A stretch of DNA of 64,000 bases, taken from CBDCFV01 sp963664625 (GTDB lineage: Bacteria; Chloroflexota; Dehalococcoidia; Lucifugimonadales; UBA3495). The notes below the pieces were generated by a model. The model made no database searches, was not told where the DNA came from, and worked only from the letters and a program-made list of their open reading frames with translations. The stretch spans positions 1,736,001 through 1,800,000 of the forward strand of contig OY761541.1 of the NCBI GenBank assembly GCA_963664625.1. The letters run 5' to 3'. This document shows positions 41,637-50,413 of this stretch, piece after piece. The translations under genes and the position numbers were made by a program. The stretch's first letter is position 1; each line of letters starts with the position of its first letter.

Positions 41637-42764
41637 CTATACGAAGTTGTGCTTCTCGAAGTTGCCGCCGACTATCGGCTGGGCATCGACGTTGAACCAG
41701 TTCTCCAGGATGGTGCTGTAAGCGCCCCTGAAGTCATAGTTCGGGACCAAGTCGCCCTGCTCCAGGTCCTCGGACCGGCGGGAAGGCATCTCGCCATACA
41801 TGCCGCCCTTGACATGGTCGCCGATGGCGAAGGCAACGCCCGCGGCGCCGTGATCGGTGCCGGAGCCGTTGTCATGGACGCGGCGACCGAACTCGGTGAA
41901 CATGTACATGATCACATTGTCGCCTTGGCCGTGGGCGTGCAGGTCCTCGAAGAAGGCCGAGATGCCCTCGGAGACTTCGCGCCACAGCTGCGGATGGGCG
42001 CCTGCCTCACCGGCGTGAGTGTCGAAGCTGCCGTGCTGCGTGTAGAAGACCCGGGTCCCCAAGTCGGCCAGGTAGACCTGGGCGATGTCCCTCAAGTGAG
42101 AGGCGATGGGGGAGTTCGGATACTCGACGCTGGAGGAATACCTGTCGGGCGCAACCTTCACGATGTCGGCGCCGGTCATGGCTTCCATTCCGGTAGAGCG
42201 CAGGTAGTCGGTGACGTTGCTGGCGCCTATGGCGGGGGAGTACATCCGGGCGAAGAGGTCCAGGGCCTTCGACCGCTGGCTCTGGTCTTCGATGCCGGTC
42301 AGCACACCGTAAGTGCTGAGGTCGTTGATGGCCGCCACCGGCACGCGAGGGACTACCAGGGCGCGCGGAAGGCCGTGGCCGAAGTTGATGGCCGTAAGCA
42401 CGTTTTCCTTGTTGGGGTCCAGGTCACGGGCCAACCGGCCGGCCCATCCCTCGGTCCCGACCTTGTCAGGCTCGCAGGTGTGCCAGATGTCCATGGAGCG
42501 GAAGTGGGACCTGGGGGAGTCGGGATAGCCGATGCCGTGGATTACGGCAACCTTACCCTGGTCATAGAGCTCCTTGATGGGGCCCATGGTGGGCATGAAG
42601 CCCATCTCATCGTCGATCTTGATGATCTGGTCCTGGGCATACCCAACGGCCGGGCGGTTGTCGTAGTACAACGGGTCGTTGTAAGGGATCACCGTATTGA
42701 AGTAGTCGTTGCCGCCGGTAAGCTGCAAGACCACAATGACCGGGTCTTTCTTGGTTGAGGTCAT
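41637..42764 (-). CDS. DUF1501 domain protein
   Basis: 375 residues. VLQLTGGNDYFNTVIPYNDPLYY (about 12-34) and the end region FTEFGRRVHDNGSGTDHGAAGVAFAIG (about 290-316) are hallmarks of DUF1501, a sulfatase/alkaline-phosphatase-like fold with metal ligands in the H-G and D-H-G motifs. Members are normally exported by Tat, but this one starts MTSTKKDPVIVVLQL, directly in the domain, with no signal. DUF1501 genes almost always accompany DUF1800, as here (86 bases upstream); the pair's function is unknown. A composite palindromic repeat lies between them. Confidence 0.88.
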   Translation of the reverse strand: MTSTKKDPVIVVLQLTGGNDYFNTVIPYNDPLYYDNRPAVGYAQDQIIKIDDEMGFMPTMGPIKELYDQGKVAVIHGIGYPDSPRSHFRSMDIWHTCEPDKVGTEGWAGRLARDLDPNKENVLTAINFGHGLPRALVVPRVPVAAINDLSTYGVLTGIEDQSQRSKALDLFARMYSPAIGASNVTDYLRSTGMEAMTGADIVKVAPDRYSSSVEYPNSPIASHLRDIAQVYLADLGTRVFYTQHGSFDTHAGEAGAHPQLWREVSEGISAFFEDLHAHGQGDNVIMYMFTEFGRRVHDNGSGTDHGAAGVAFAIGDHVKGGMYGEMPSRRSEDLEQGDLVPNYDFRGAYSTILENWFNVDAQPIVGGNFEKHNFV

Positions 42765-42788
42765 GCTTTCTCCTTAATCCTTGAGTGA

Positions 42789-42839
42789 ATTCCCGCCCCC
42801 GCCTTCGCGGGGGTGACGTTCCTGCGCGGGAATGACGGG
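42789..42839 (-). repeat. 51-bp composite dRS3-like repeat, copy 1
   Basis: The reverse complement of this element matches 47190-47240 at 49 of 51 bases. It contains two palindromic units (CCCCCGCC...GGGGG and TTCCTGCGCGGGAA-like). It fills the DUF1501/DUF1800 gap. Confidence 0.8.
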
Positions 42840-42850
42840 TTGGGAAATGA

Positions 42851-44260
42851 TTAACCGAACTGGTACTCGGTGGTCGCTCCTACGAGAGCGAGCATCTCGC
42901 CGATCCGGGTACCGGCAGCGGACTCGTCGTTCCAGTTGAGGTCGCCTTCGGCCTTGGCGTGGTCCAGAAGCTGTTGCCGGGTGTCATCGCCGAGTTCCAG
43001 GAAGCCCATGTGCTCCAAGGAAGCTTCGACAAGCTGCTCCGGGCTGGTGACGCCCGACGCCTTCATGGAGCCGATGACCTTCTGTACGCCGGGGTTGCCG
43101 GGGTTGGCCACCTGGTCGGCCACGAAGTTGACCCGCGCCAACAGGGAGCCGCTGTTGATCCACTCGGAACCGGTGTACCAGCCTTCCACGCTGGGCGGGT
43201 CCATCAGGGCCTGGCCCATGTAGTTGGACTGCAAACCGATGTGCCGGATTCCGGGGCCGGGATGGGTCCACGAGCCGGCCATGCGCAGGGTGCCGGCCAC
43301 TACTTCCGCCGGGCTCTTGATCTTGGAGTACCGGGCATTCTTGAAGAAGTCGGAGTTGAACACGAAGCGCAGCAACGCCCGCATGTCGTAGTTCGACTCT
43401 TCGAAGACGGTCATCATCTGGTCCAGCGCGTCCTCGTCCCTAGCCGGCTCAATGGTCCACGCAGGGACCTGCACCTCGTCGGCAACGAAGAAGTTGTAGA
43501 CGTGGCGGCAGATGAACCGGGCGGTGGAAGGCTCGCGGACGATTATGTCGATGATGTCCTCACCGTCGAAGTTGCCGGTGTAGCCCAGGAAGGTCTTCTC
43601 GCCGTCGTCGTGGTCGTACTCGCGGTAGTCAAAGTGCCAAGAGAAGCGACCATAGGGCAGGCGGGGAATCTTGGGGCTGATGGTCCAGCCGGTGAAAGCG
43701 CGAGAGGCCTCACGAACGTCAACCTCGGTGTAGTTGCTGACGCCCATGGAGAAGAGCTCCAGCAGTTCGCGGCCCCAGTTCTCGTTGACGGCGTCCCGGT
43801 GGTTCTCGTTGTTGTCCAGCCAGTAGATCATGGCCGGGTTCTTCGCAACCTGGACCAGCAGTTCCTTGTAGCTGCCCAAGCCGTACTCCCGGAACATATC
43901 TATCTGGATGAGCATCTGGTCGCAGTTGTCCACCTTGGAGTTGCCGGTGGCGAACACGTGGTGCCAGAACAGGGCCACCTTTTCCTGAAGGGGCTTTCGG
44001 CTGTTGATCATGCTGTATACCCAAGCGGCCTGGCCCAGGGTGGGCACGCCGCCCGGCAGCAACGTGCCGGGGTGATACCTGGTCACCATAGCAAAGGGGT
44101 TGGCTTTGTCTTCCGGACGGTCTTCCGAGGGATTCAGCAGTTCCTCTACCGTGGCCTCGTATCCCTTGGCTACGTATGCTTCGAGCTCTTCCTGAGAAGC
44201 CCCAAAGCCAGCGCGGCGCATCAGGTGGGCCATGAGGGCAAGATCTTCCTTGTTTGCCAT
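42851..44260 (-). CDS. DUF1800 domain protein
   Basis: 469 residues. HLMRRAGFGASQEELEAYVAKGYEATVEELL near the start, KVALFWHHVFATGNSKVD (about 95-112), NENWGRELLELFSMGVSNYTEVDVREASRAFTGW (about 160-193) and KSPAEVVAGTLRM (about 318-330) define DUF1800. Only an uncharacterised role, usually as partner of DUF1501, is known. No signal peptide is visible. A near-consensus promoter lies at 44334-44362, giving a leader of about 67 bases, and probably drives DUF1800, DUF1501 and possibly the NHL gene. Confidence 0.9.
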   Translation of the reverse strand: MANKEDLALMAHLMRRAGFGASQEELEAYVAKGYEATVEELLNPSEDRPEDKANPFAMVTRYHPGTLLPGGVPTLGQAAWVYSMINSRKPLQEKVALFWHHVFATGNSKVDNCDQMLIQIDMFREYGLGSYKELLVQVAKNPAMIYWLDNNENHRDAVNENWGRELLELFSMGVSNYTEVDVREASRAFTGWTISPKIPRLPYGRFSWHFDYREYDHDDGEKTFLGYTGNFDGEDIIDIIVREPSTARFICRHVYNFFVADEVQVPAWTIEPARDEDALDQMMTVFEESNYDMRALLRFVFNSDFFKNARYSKIKSPAEVVAGTLRMAGSWTHPGPGIRHIGLQSNYMGQALMDPPSVEGWYTGSEWINSGSLLARVNFVADQVANPGNPGVQKVIGSMKASGVTSPEQLVEASLEHMGFLELGDDTRQQLLDHAKAEGDLNWNDESAAGTRIGEMLALVGATTEYQFG

Positions 44261-44333
44261 GCTGTGCCTCCTTGCCTAATCGTTGGAGTACAATGAGTTG
44301 CTCAACGGCGATTACGCCTGTCTTAACCGTGCA

Positions 44334-44362
44334 ATAGTATGACACGCCACGGTCAATGTCAA
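44334..44362 (-). promoter_or_regulatory. Promoter for the DUF1800-DUF1501 genes
   Basis: Perfect TTGACA (44357-44362 on the minus strand), a 17-base spacer, then TACTAT (44334-44339). Predicted start near 44327. Confidence 0.6.
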
Positions 44363-44542
44363 CCGTTGACGATGCCGGATTTGAATTTGAGTAGTTTATG
44401 ATATTCGTTATAACATAGAAACCAATCGCGGCGCCCAAGCCCACATTGAATTTCAGGCCGGTGGAATGCCCACCAGACTCACGGCCTGGATTCGCCGCAC
44501 AGCATATTGGCAGACCGACTCCCGTTGAAGGTAGAAGGAAGC

Positions 44543-44707
44543 CTAACCCTGTACTATCCCGAATGTTACCAAGCAGATGTACGCGGTCAACACCGCGACC
44601 ACGCTGACCAGTGGGACTACGGGCTCTCGACGTATACAAACCGCGGCGACCCAGATCACCAAGGCCACGAGAGCCAACACCACGAAACCTGACACTAGGG
44701 TAATCAT
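44543..44707 (-). CDS. Small two-helix membrane protein (54 aa)
   Basis: MITLVSGFVVLALVALVIWV starts the first of two hydrophobic helices (about 3-21 and 29-51), joined by a short loop CIRREPVVP whose positive charges would be cytoplasmic. GGGAGAGATAAGG in front of the ATG is a good ribosome site. Such short ORFs are easily missed. No homologue is recognised, so coding status rests on the ribosome site and membrane pattern. Confidence 0.5.
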   Translation of the reverse strand: MITLVSGFVVLALVALVIWVAAVCIRREPVVPLVSVVAVLTAYICLVTFGIVQG

Positions 44708-45080
44708 CCTTATCTCTCCCAAATTAGGCATTTGTCCTTACATGAGGAACACAGCATGACCTGTGCGCCTGCACACGGCACTTCCCAATTCACGACCACG
44801 TTCTGCCTGTGCTGCGGACTGCCCGTGACCGGCTCCGTTGCCCAGCAACGCCAAAAGGGGTCCATGCCACACCATGAACCCCGGCCGTTCCTCCACACCG
44901 CTACCCAAGTCCTTCCACCCAGCCGCCCTCGGAGTACCGTGCGGATGTACCGAAGAATACTCCCTCCTCTGACCTTGTCGCCAACAGGCCTGCGAACGGG
45001 TTTTGGCGGTTTTTCGACAACACCTTTAGGCATACTGATGTACCGCCCTTGGTGAATCAATTGCTCCTGTAACCGGGATG

Positions 45081-45109
45081 CCGACAAATGTAAAGGTATA
45101 AGTTATAAT
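45081..45109 (+). promoter_or_regulatory. Promoter candidate for the gene at 45147
   Basis: CCGACA (45081-45086), 17 bases, then TATAAT (45104-45109). Start expected near 45116, leader about 30 bases. Confidence 0.5.
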
Positions 45110-45146
45110 CACCGGCGTATTCTGGAATGCTTACGGGAAGTAGTGG

Positions 45147-45923
45147 ATGAGCAAGTTTTTAGACCGCTTGGAACAGATTAACACCAATGCCCCGGCGCCC
45201 ATGGGGTTTGGGACCCGGCGCGCTCCAAGGGCGCCCGGCATGGCCTTGGTGATCCTGGTATCGACCGAATATGAGGCCGGTTGCGGGATTGTGGCGTCGG
45301 TGTCTCCGGACGGGGCTCTTTTGTCGGGTATAGATGATGCCGACGGTCTCAAGGGCTTGGCCGAAGAACTGGCCGAAGTCCCTTGGGGTATTCAATCCAG
45401 CGGGCTGAGCGAAGAGTCGGCCCAATCATCCCAGGAAGCCGGCGGCGACATGGTGGCCTTTGGTTTAACGGATACGGCGGTTGGCGCCCTGACTTCAAAG
45501 GACGTCGCCCGGATCCTTTGCTTGGGCACCGATGTAGACGAAGCGCAGTTGCGGGCCATCGAAGCCCTGCCTGTAGACGTAATCATGGTGCGACTGCCCG
45601 GCAAAACGGGCGCGTGGACTCTGGGAGAGTTGGCGAACGTTACCGCAATTACCACCCGAACAAGCAAGTACGTCCTGGTAGAGGTCTGGAGTTCCCCGGA
45701 AAACAAGGAACTGGAGATACTGCGAGACGCCGGCATACACGGACTGGTGCTAGACGTTGGCGCAACGTCCCAAGCCGGCTTGACGGAATTGAAACAGGCG
45801 TTACAGGATATGCCCAGGCCGCAACCGGGCCGGGGGGACCGGCGCGCGGCGCTGTTGCCCGGGTCGGCGTTCCCGCGAGGAGATACGCCCTCTCACGCGG
45901 ACCCCGACGAACACGACGAATAG
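45147..45923 (+). CDS. Hypothetical protein, possible incomplete TIM-barrel fold
   Basis: 258 residues, not recognised. Alternating strands and helices (GMALVILVSTEYEAGCGIVASV, LPVDVIMVRLP, KYVLVEVWSS, AGIHGLVLDVGATSQAGLTELKQAL) resemble part of a phosphate-binding barrel such as dihydroorotate dehydrogenase-like enzymes, but no cofactor residue can be named. The last 30 residues are charged and disordered. It is followed 28 bases later by a site-2 protease gene, suggesting one transcript. Confidence 0.7.
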   Translation: MSKFLDRLEQINTNAPAPMGFGTRRAPRAPGMALVILVSTEYEAGCGIVASVSPDGALLSGIDDADGLKGLAEELAEVPWGIQSSGLSEESAQSSQEAGGDMVAFGLTDTAVGALTSKDVARILCLGTDVDEAQLRAIEALPVDVIMVRLPGKTGAWTLGELANVTAITTRTSKYVLVEVWSSPENKELEILRDAGIHGLVLDVGATSQAGLTELKQALQDMPRPQPGRGDRRAALLPGSAFPRGDTPSHADPDEHDE

Positions 45924-45951
45924 GCGACCTTTGACTGCCGCCGGGTAGCCA

Positions 45952-46647
45952 ATGCTGTTAGCATCCTGGGAACTTCTGCTGTACGACCCGGTCAGCTTTT
46001 TGCGGCTTGCAGTTCTGGTCGCTATCGCTGTCATTACCGCCATCACCTTTCACGAATTCAACCACGCTTTCGTGGCCCACCGCTTGGGGGATGTGACGGC
46101 GCACCGCCAAGGCAGGTGCACCTTGAATCCGTTGCGGCACCTGGACCCGGCCGGAACGCTGATGTTGTTCATCGCCGGGTTCGGCTGGGGCAAACCGGTG
46201 CCGGTAAATCCCTACCAAGTCGCCCACGGCGTCAAGGGAACATCCTTGGTGGCCGCGGCCGGTCCCTTGTCCAACCTGGTGATGGCCTTCCTTCTCGGCA
46301 TCCCATTGCAACTGGGGATACTGGAGTCGCGGGCGCCGGGCCTGGACCAAGCAACGTTTGTAATGACCGGGGGCTTTCTTCCGGCCATATCCGACATTCT
46401 TGGGCTGGTAATTTTCTTTAACCTGCTGCTGGCCGTGTTCAACTTCATCCCCTTGGCGCCCCTGGACGGGTCGCGGGTGCTGGAAGCGTTCATCCCCGAG
46501 TCCAGCCTCGATTCCTACTCGCGGTTCCAGCGGTACGGCCCGGTCATACTGGTAGGAATCATAATGCTGGACTATGCCCTTAACCTGGGCATTCTATGGA
46601 AGGTTATCGGCCCGATAGTCCGCGGTCTTACGGCGATGGCCACGTGA
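45952..46647 (+). CDS. Site-2 protease family membrane metalloprotease (M50)
   Basis: 231 residues with about six transmembrane helices. Zinc motif H34-E35-F-N-H38 lies in the first conserved helix, and the second metal-binding motif NFIPLAPLDGSRVLEAF (with Asp of the LDG) is at about 164-180. This is the compact M50B type without a PDZ domain, common in Chloroflexota and Gram-positive bacteria, which cuts membrane-spanning substrates. Its substrate is unknown. It starts 28 bases after the hypothetical gene and ends 60 bases before the next. Confidence 0.9.
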   Translation: MLLASWELLLYDPVSFLRLAVLVAIAVITAITFHEFNHAFVAHRLGDVTAHRQGRCTLNPLRHLDPAGTLMLFIAGFGWGKPVPVNPYQVAHGVKGTSLVAAAGPLSNLVMAFLLGIPLQLGILESRAPGLDQATFVMTGGFLPAISDILGLVIFFNLLLAVFNFIPLAPLDGSRVLEAFIPESSLDSYSRFQRYGPVILVGIIMLDYALNLGILWKVIGPIVRGLTAMAT

Positions 46648-46707
46648 TACTGACCCTCTGTTCATCATGCTTTCCTCAGGCAGGTTTTTCCCAGGAGTGA
46701 TTCTCAA

Positions 46708-47154
46708 ATGACCCAAAATCCGGGCGAAGATTCCGAGTTGGACCTGAACGGCCTGATCCTGCCGGAAGACGGCATAGTCGACCTGACCGACAAGCTGACT
46801 GCGTACATGACCGAGATCGAGTTGGGGGGGCTGCCCGACATCATCGGGCAGGTCCTGGATGATTTCCTGGACCAGTGCGGCGGTATGCCCGAGGACCTGA
46901 AAGACCCTTCCGCCTTCGATCAGATCACCAGGAACCAGTTGGCGGTAACGCTGGCGTACCAGTTGGGGCGGTTGGAGGGACGGTCGCCCCAGATAGTCAG
47001 GATGATGATACAACAGGCCATCGACGGCTTTGGCGCGAGAATGGTGGCGGAGTCTCCGGAAATTCTGGACAAGGACTTCGACAACCCCAAGGAACTGGTA
47101 TATCCAAGGCTTCGCCGGCTGGAGTACCCCGAATCTCTGGATGACGACTATTAG
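46708..47154 (+). CDS. Hypothetical acidic protein (148 aa)
   Basis: Not recognised. It is strongly acidic and mostly helical, with LTDKLTAYMTEIELGGLPDIIGQVLDDFLDQCGGM and NQLAVTLAYQLGRLEGRSPQIVRMMIQQAI as the main amphipathic helices, and a short disordered tail PESLDDDY. GGAGTGATTCTCAA precedes the ATG. Same strand as the site-2 protease gene; a dispersed repeat lies between it and the amidohydrolase. Confidence 0.65.
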   Translation: MTQNPGEDSELDLNGLILPEDGIVDLTDKLTAYMTEIELGGLPDIIGQVLDDFLDQCGGMPEDLKDPSAFDQITRNQLAVTLAYQLGRLEGRSPQIVRMMIQQAIDGFGARMVAESPEILDKDFDNPKELVYPRLRRLEYPESLDDDY

Positions 47155-47189
47155 CTTCTGTCGGCATTGCCCGTCATTTGTTGACATTC

Positions 47190-47240
47190 CCCGTCATCCC
47201 CGCGCAGGAACGTCACCCCCGCGTAGGCGGGGGCGGGAAT
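47190..47240 (+). repeat. 51-bp composite dRS3-like repeat, copy 2
   Basis: Inverted relative to 42789-42839, two mismatches. It lies between the hypothetical gene and the amidohydrolase gene, immediately preceded by another partial unit (CCCGTCATTTG). Confidence 0.8.
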
Positions 47241-47284
47241 CCACAGACCTCTGCCGAAAACTTCGGATAGTCGGGAGGACAATC

Positions 47285-48466
47285 ATGACTACCACAGAAA
47301 CCGCCTACGATCTTCTGTTGACCGGCGGGACGGTGCTGGACCCGGCCCAAGGGCTTAACGCACGCAGAGACATTGCGTTCAAAGACGGCCTCGTGGCCGC
47401 CGTGGCCGAGCGAATCGATCCCCAGTCCGCTGCCGCCGTGGTAGACATTCCGGGAAAGCTGGTTACACCCGGACTCATCGACCTGCACGGCCACTTCTAT
47501 CACGGCGGCAACGGGACCGCCGTCCATGCCGACGAAAATTGCCTCTCCGCGGGGACGACCACGGGAGTGGATGCGGGCAGTTCCGGGTTCCTTAACTACG
47601 GGGCCATGCGCGACTACGTCTTTCCCGCCCATCGCACCCGCCTTATGGCGTTCCTGCACATCGGGGCCGTGGGCCTGGCCGCCAACCGGGTACTTGGCGG
47701 CGCACTGCACGATATGAGGGTTATCGACGTGGACCGGACAGCCGACGCCATCATCGGCAACCCCGGGTTCTGTTTGGGCGTAAAGGTGAGGATGCACGTG
47801 GACGCCGTGGCCCACTGGAATGCCCACAACGCGATGCGGCTGGCCCGGGCCGCCGCGGACCAGTCAAAGAGCCGTCTGATGGTCCACGTAAGCGGGACTC
47901 CCATCCCCCTGCCCGACATACTGGAGTTCCTTGGCCCGGGAGACATTGTGACCCACGCCTTCAACGGCGACCACGAAAACATCCTCGACGCCAACGCCAA
48001 GGTGCGGTCGGAAGTGAAGGACGCCGCCGCCAGAGGCGTCATTATGGACGTGGCCCACGCCGGGGTGCACTGCGACGCCGAGGTGGTGAAATCGTCGCTT
48101 CGACAGGACTTTTTCCCCGACACCATCAGCACCGACATCCATATCGCGCCTCCGGGACGCACCGTGTACCTGATGAACGATCTGGTCAGCAAGTTCCACG
48201 CCCTCGGAATGCCGTTGGAAGCCGCCATAGCCGCCGGCACGTCGCGGCCGGCCGAGGTGCTGGGGATGCAGGATTCATTGGGGTCGCTGGCGCCGGGCAT
48301 GTCCGGCGACGCCGCGGTGTACGACATCCGGGAGGGCCGCTTTGTCTGGTTTGATTCGGCGGGCCACACTGTAGACGGCAAGATACGGCTGGACACGTTC
48401 CTCACGGTGCGGGCCGGCTCGGTAGCATGGCGTGAAGGCAGATTGACCCAGATGGGGCAGTGCTAG
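47285..48466 (+). CDS. Amidohydrolase/deacetylase family metal-dependent hydrolase
   Basis: 393 residues from ATG 47285; an upstream extension would read through the repeat. Metal ligands: H-x-H in TPGLIDLHGHFYHGG (about 61-75), a probable bridging Lys in LGVKVRMHVDAV, and later His residues in MVHVSGTP, THAFNG and AHAGVHCDAEV. The C-terminal beta-sandwich part includes DSLGSLAPGMSGDAAVYDI, typical of the dihydroorotase-like amidohydrolases. The substrate is unknown; hydantoin or N-acyl amino acid hydrolysis is plausible. Confidence 0.85.
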   Translation: MTTTETAYDLLLTGGTVLDPAQGLNARRDIAFKDGLVAAVAERIDPQSAAAVVDIPGKLVTPGLIDLHGHFYHGGNGTAVHADENCLSAGTTTGVDAGSSGFLNYGAMRDYVFPAHRTRLMAFLHIGAVGLAANRVLGGALHDMRVIDVDRTADAIIGNPGFCLGVKVRMHVDAVAHWNAHNAMRLARAAADQSKSRLMVHVSGTPIPLPDILEFLGPGDIVTHAFNGDHENILDANAKVRSEVKDAAARGVIMDVAHAGVHCDAEVVKSSLRQDFFPDTISTDIHIAPPGRTVYLMNDLVSKFHALGMPLEAAIAAGTSRPAEVLGMQDSLGSLAPGMSGDAAVYDIREGRFVWFDSAGHTVDGKIRLDTFLTVRAGSVAWREGRLTQMGQC

Positions 48467-48495
48467 TGGTGTGACCTGCCGATGGAGTCTTTCAC

Positions 48496-49755
48496 ATGAT
48501 TACTCTGATAGAGGCGCTGAACTATCGGTGCTTACGCTATGTGCAAAGACCCATGAAGTCCTTTCACGTCCTGGTTGGCCTAAATGCTTCTGGCAAGACT
48601 GCTTTTCTTGACGTTATAGGTTTCCTGAGCGACCTGGTATCTGAGGGGTTGGACGCCGCGTTGTTTGAACGCAGCCCGGTACCCGAAGAGCTTCTCTTTG
48701 CTCGACAGGGAGACCGTCTTGAGTTGGCGGTTGAGGCACGAATCCCCAACCAGTTACGAGAATTAACTTCGCGGCCTGACTTGGATACAGTCAGGTATGA
48801 AGTAGCCATCGGCTTTGACGAGACCCGGCGCGGGTTCGAGTTCAAGGACGAGCGTCTATTATTGAAGATGGCCCAAGTCTTGGAAGAGCACCAGCGTTCA
48901 ATCTTTCCTATGCCTCCTACTGCATCAGACTCATTGCTCACCAACATCCGAGGAAGAGACAGCAAGGTAATCATCAACAAAGTCCAGGGTGGAAATGACA
49001 ATTTTTACAGCGAGACCTATGGACGATCGGGCAGTGGTTGGGCGCCCTCATTCAAGCTGGGCACGCAAAGGTCAGCCCTCGGCAACCTTCTTGCAGATGC
49101 CAGTCGGTTTCCGGTTGCGACTTGGTTCCAAGATTACCTGGCCGGGGGAGTTCAACGATTCGTCCTCAACAGCAGCGAGATCAAGCGCCCCAGTCCTCCC
49201 ACAAGGGTCGCTGGCTTTCTACCGGATGGCTCAAACTTACCTTGGGTTGCCGCCCGTATGCGGGAAGAAAATCCGAAAAAGTATGAAATGTGGATTGCCC
49301 ACCTGCGGACAGCCCTTGATGGGTTGGAAGACATCACTACCATCGAACGTCCAGAGGATAGGCATTGCTACATGGTCTATGAGTATGCGGGGGGACTGAA
49401 AGTCCCATCCTGGCTGGTGTCCGATGGTACCCTGCGGCTTACGGCATTGACTCTCCCGGCATATCTGACCGGATTTGAGGGCATCTATCTGATAGAGGAG
49501 CCGGAGAATGGGATTCATCCCAAGGCTGTAGTGACTGCTTACGATTCCTTATCCTCGGTGTACGAATCCCAAGTGCTGCTGGCGACTCATTCCCCGGTGG
49601 TCCTAAATACCGTTGGCATCGACAGCGTGTTGTGCTTCGCCAAGGACGATACCGGTGCAACAGACATCGTTCTTGGTTCCGAGCATCCCATGCTTAGAAA
49701 ATGGCAAGGCAAGACTGACCTTGGCACTCTTCTCGCATCGGGAGTCTTGGGGTAA
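48496..49755 (+). CDS. AAA family ATPase (AAA_21/OLD-like)
   Basis: 419 residues. Walker A GLNASGKTA at 28-36, then a long insertion, and a C-terminal ATPase half with WLVSDGTLRLTALTLPAYL (ABC-signature-like), Walker B IYLIEEPENGIHPKA (about 330-344) and switch LLATHSPVVLN (about 356-366). This is the AAA_21/RecF-like arrangement found in OLD, RloA and many phage-defence proteins. It is followed after two bases by a smaller protein gene, the usual design of ATPase-plus-effector defence modules. Target and trigger are unknown. Confidence 0.85.
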   Translation: MITLIEALNYRCLRYVQRPMKSFHVLVGLNASGKTAFLDVIGFLSDLVSEGLDAALFERSPVPEELLFARQGDRLELAVEARIPNQLRELTSRPDLDTVRYEVAIGFDETRRGFEFKDERLLLKMAQVLEEHQRSIFPMPPTASDSLLTNIRGRDSKVIINKVQGGNDNFYSETYGRSGSGWAPSFKLGTQRSALGNLLADASRFPVATWFQDYLAGGVQRFVLNSSEIKRPSPPTRVAGFLPDGSNLPWVAARMREENPKKYEMWIAHLRTALDGLEDITTIERPEDRHCYMVYEYAGGLKVPSWLVSDGTLRLTALTLPAYLTGFEGIYLIEEPENGIHPKAVVTAYDSLSSVYESQVLLATHSPVVLNTVGIDSVLCFAKDDTGATDIVLGSEHPMLRKWQGKTDLGTLLASGVLG

Positions 49756-49757
49756 GG

Positions 49758-50375
49758 ATGAAGGACCTTGTGATAGTTGCCGCCGACAAAAGTATGCAGC
49801 AAGCTTTGACAGGTCTATTGGAGAGACCGGAGGCGTTAGGCATTCGAGAAATCACGATGGACATCTACTATCATCCCCAGCATGACCCTGGCTGCGCGCT
49901 GCGGGGCGTTGAGTTCATGTCCGATTTTTCGGACCACTACCACTACGGTTTGCTGATATTTGACCATGAGGGAAGCGGCAGAGAACAGATCCATCCTCAA
50001 GATCTGGAAACGGCCCTCAAAGAAGAATTTTCCCAGTCAGCCTGGGGTGACCGTGCCAGAGCGGTAGTTCTGTCGCCCGAGCTTGAGGCGTGGGTCTGGA
50101 GTGATTCACCCCACGTAAGCAGAGTAGCGGGTTGGGATGGCGGGAATCGAAATCTTCGTAATTGGCTGATCGAGCAGGAGTATCTGCAAGAAGGTGAAGC
50201 GAAGCCCAAACGACCCAAGGAAGCTTTCGAGGCGGCATTGCGCGAATCCCGGACACCTCGCAGTTCTTCGCTCTATTTGCAACTTGCGCAAAATGTCTCC
50301 TTTGAACGCTGCTCAGATGCAGCCTTTCTGGAACTCAAGAAAATACTGCAAGATTGGTTTCCAACTCCCCAATAA
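49758..50375 (+). CDS. Partner of the AAA ATPase, possible TOPRIM-like effector
   Basis: 205 residues. A DLVIVAADKSMQQALTGLL start, a conserved YYHPQHDPGC, then YHYGLLIFDHEGSG (Asp-x-Glu-Gly, TOPRIM-like), LSPELEAWVWSDSPHV and a C-terminal FERCSDAAFLELKKILQDWFP. This pattern resembles proteins encoded next to AAA_21 ATPases in defence islands, and I believe databases label similar proteins MAD4 or DUF4276-like; this was not checked. Asp/Glu pairs fit a nuclease, but no activity is known. It is tightly coupled to the ATPase gene. Confidence 0.65.
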   Translation: MKDLVIVAADKSMQQALTGLLERPEALGIREITMDIYYHPQHDPGCALRGVEFMSDFSDHYHYGLLIFDHEGSGREQIHPQDLETALKEEFSQSAWGDRARAVVLSPELEAWVWSDSPHVSRVAGWDGGNRNLRNWLIEQEYLQEGEAKPKRPKEAFEAALRESRTPRSSSLYLQLAQNVSFERCSDAAFLELKKILQDWFPTPQ

Positions 50376-50413
50376 GCCTTGTAAATGCAAATTTACAGTG
50401 TCACACTGTAATC

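Larger units (their letters stand above)
44261..45146. other. Long intergenic region with one small membrane ORF
   Basis: 886 bases. It contains the DUF1800 promoter (44334-44362), a small membrane-protein ORF (44543-44707, minus) and a promoter for the gene at 45147. A Cys-rich frame on the plus strand (44732-45055) overlaps a minus-strand frame, and neither looks convincing. Confidence 0.5.

Noticed and set aside
42959..44296. 445-residue open frame on the plus strand
   Set aside because: Complement shadow of DUF1800; no conserved motif, composition Val/Gly/His-rich.
44732..45055. Cys-rich 107-residue frame, possible zinc protein
   Set aside because: No ribosome site, no spacing typical of a zinc finger, and a competing minus-strand frame over the same bases; not supported as coding.
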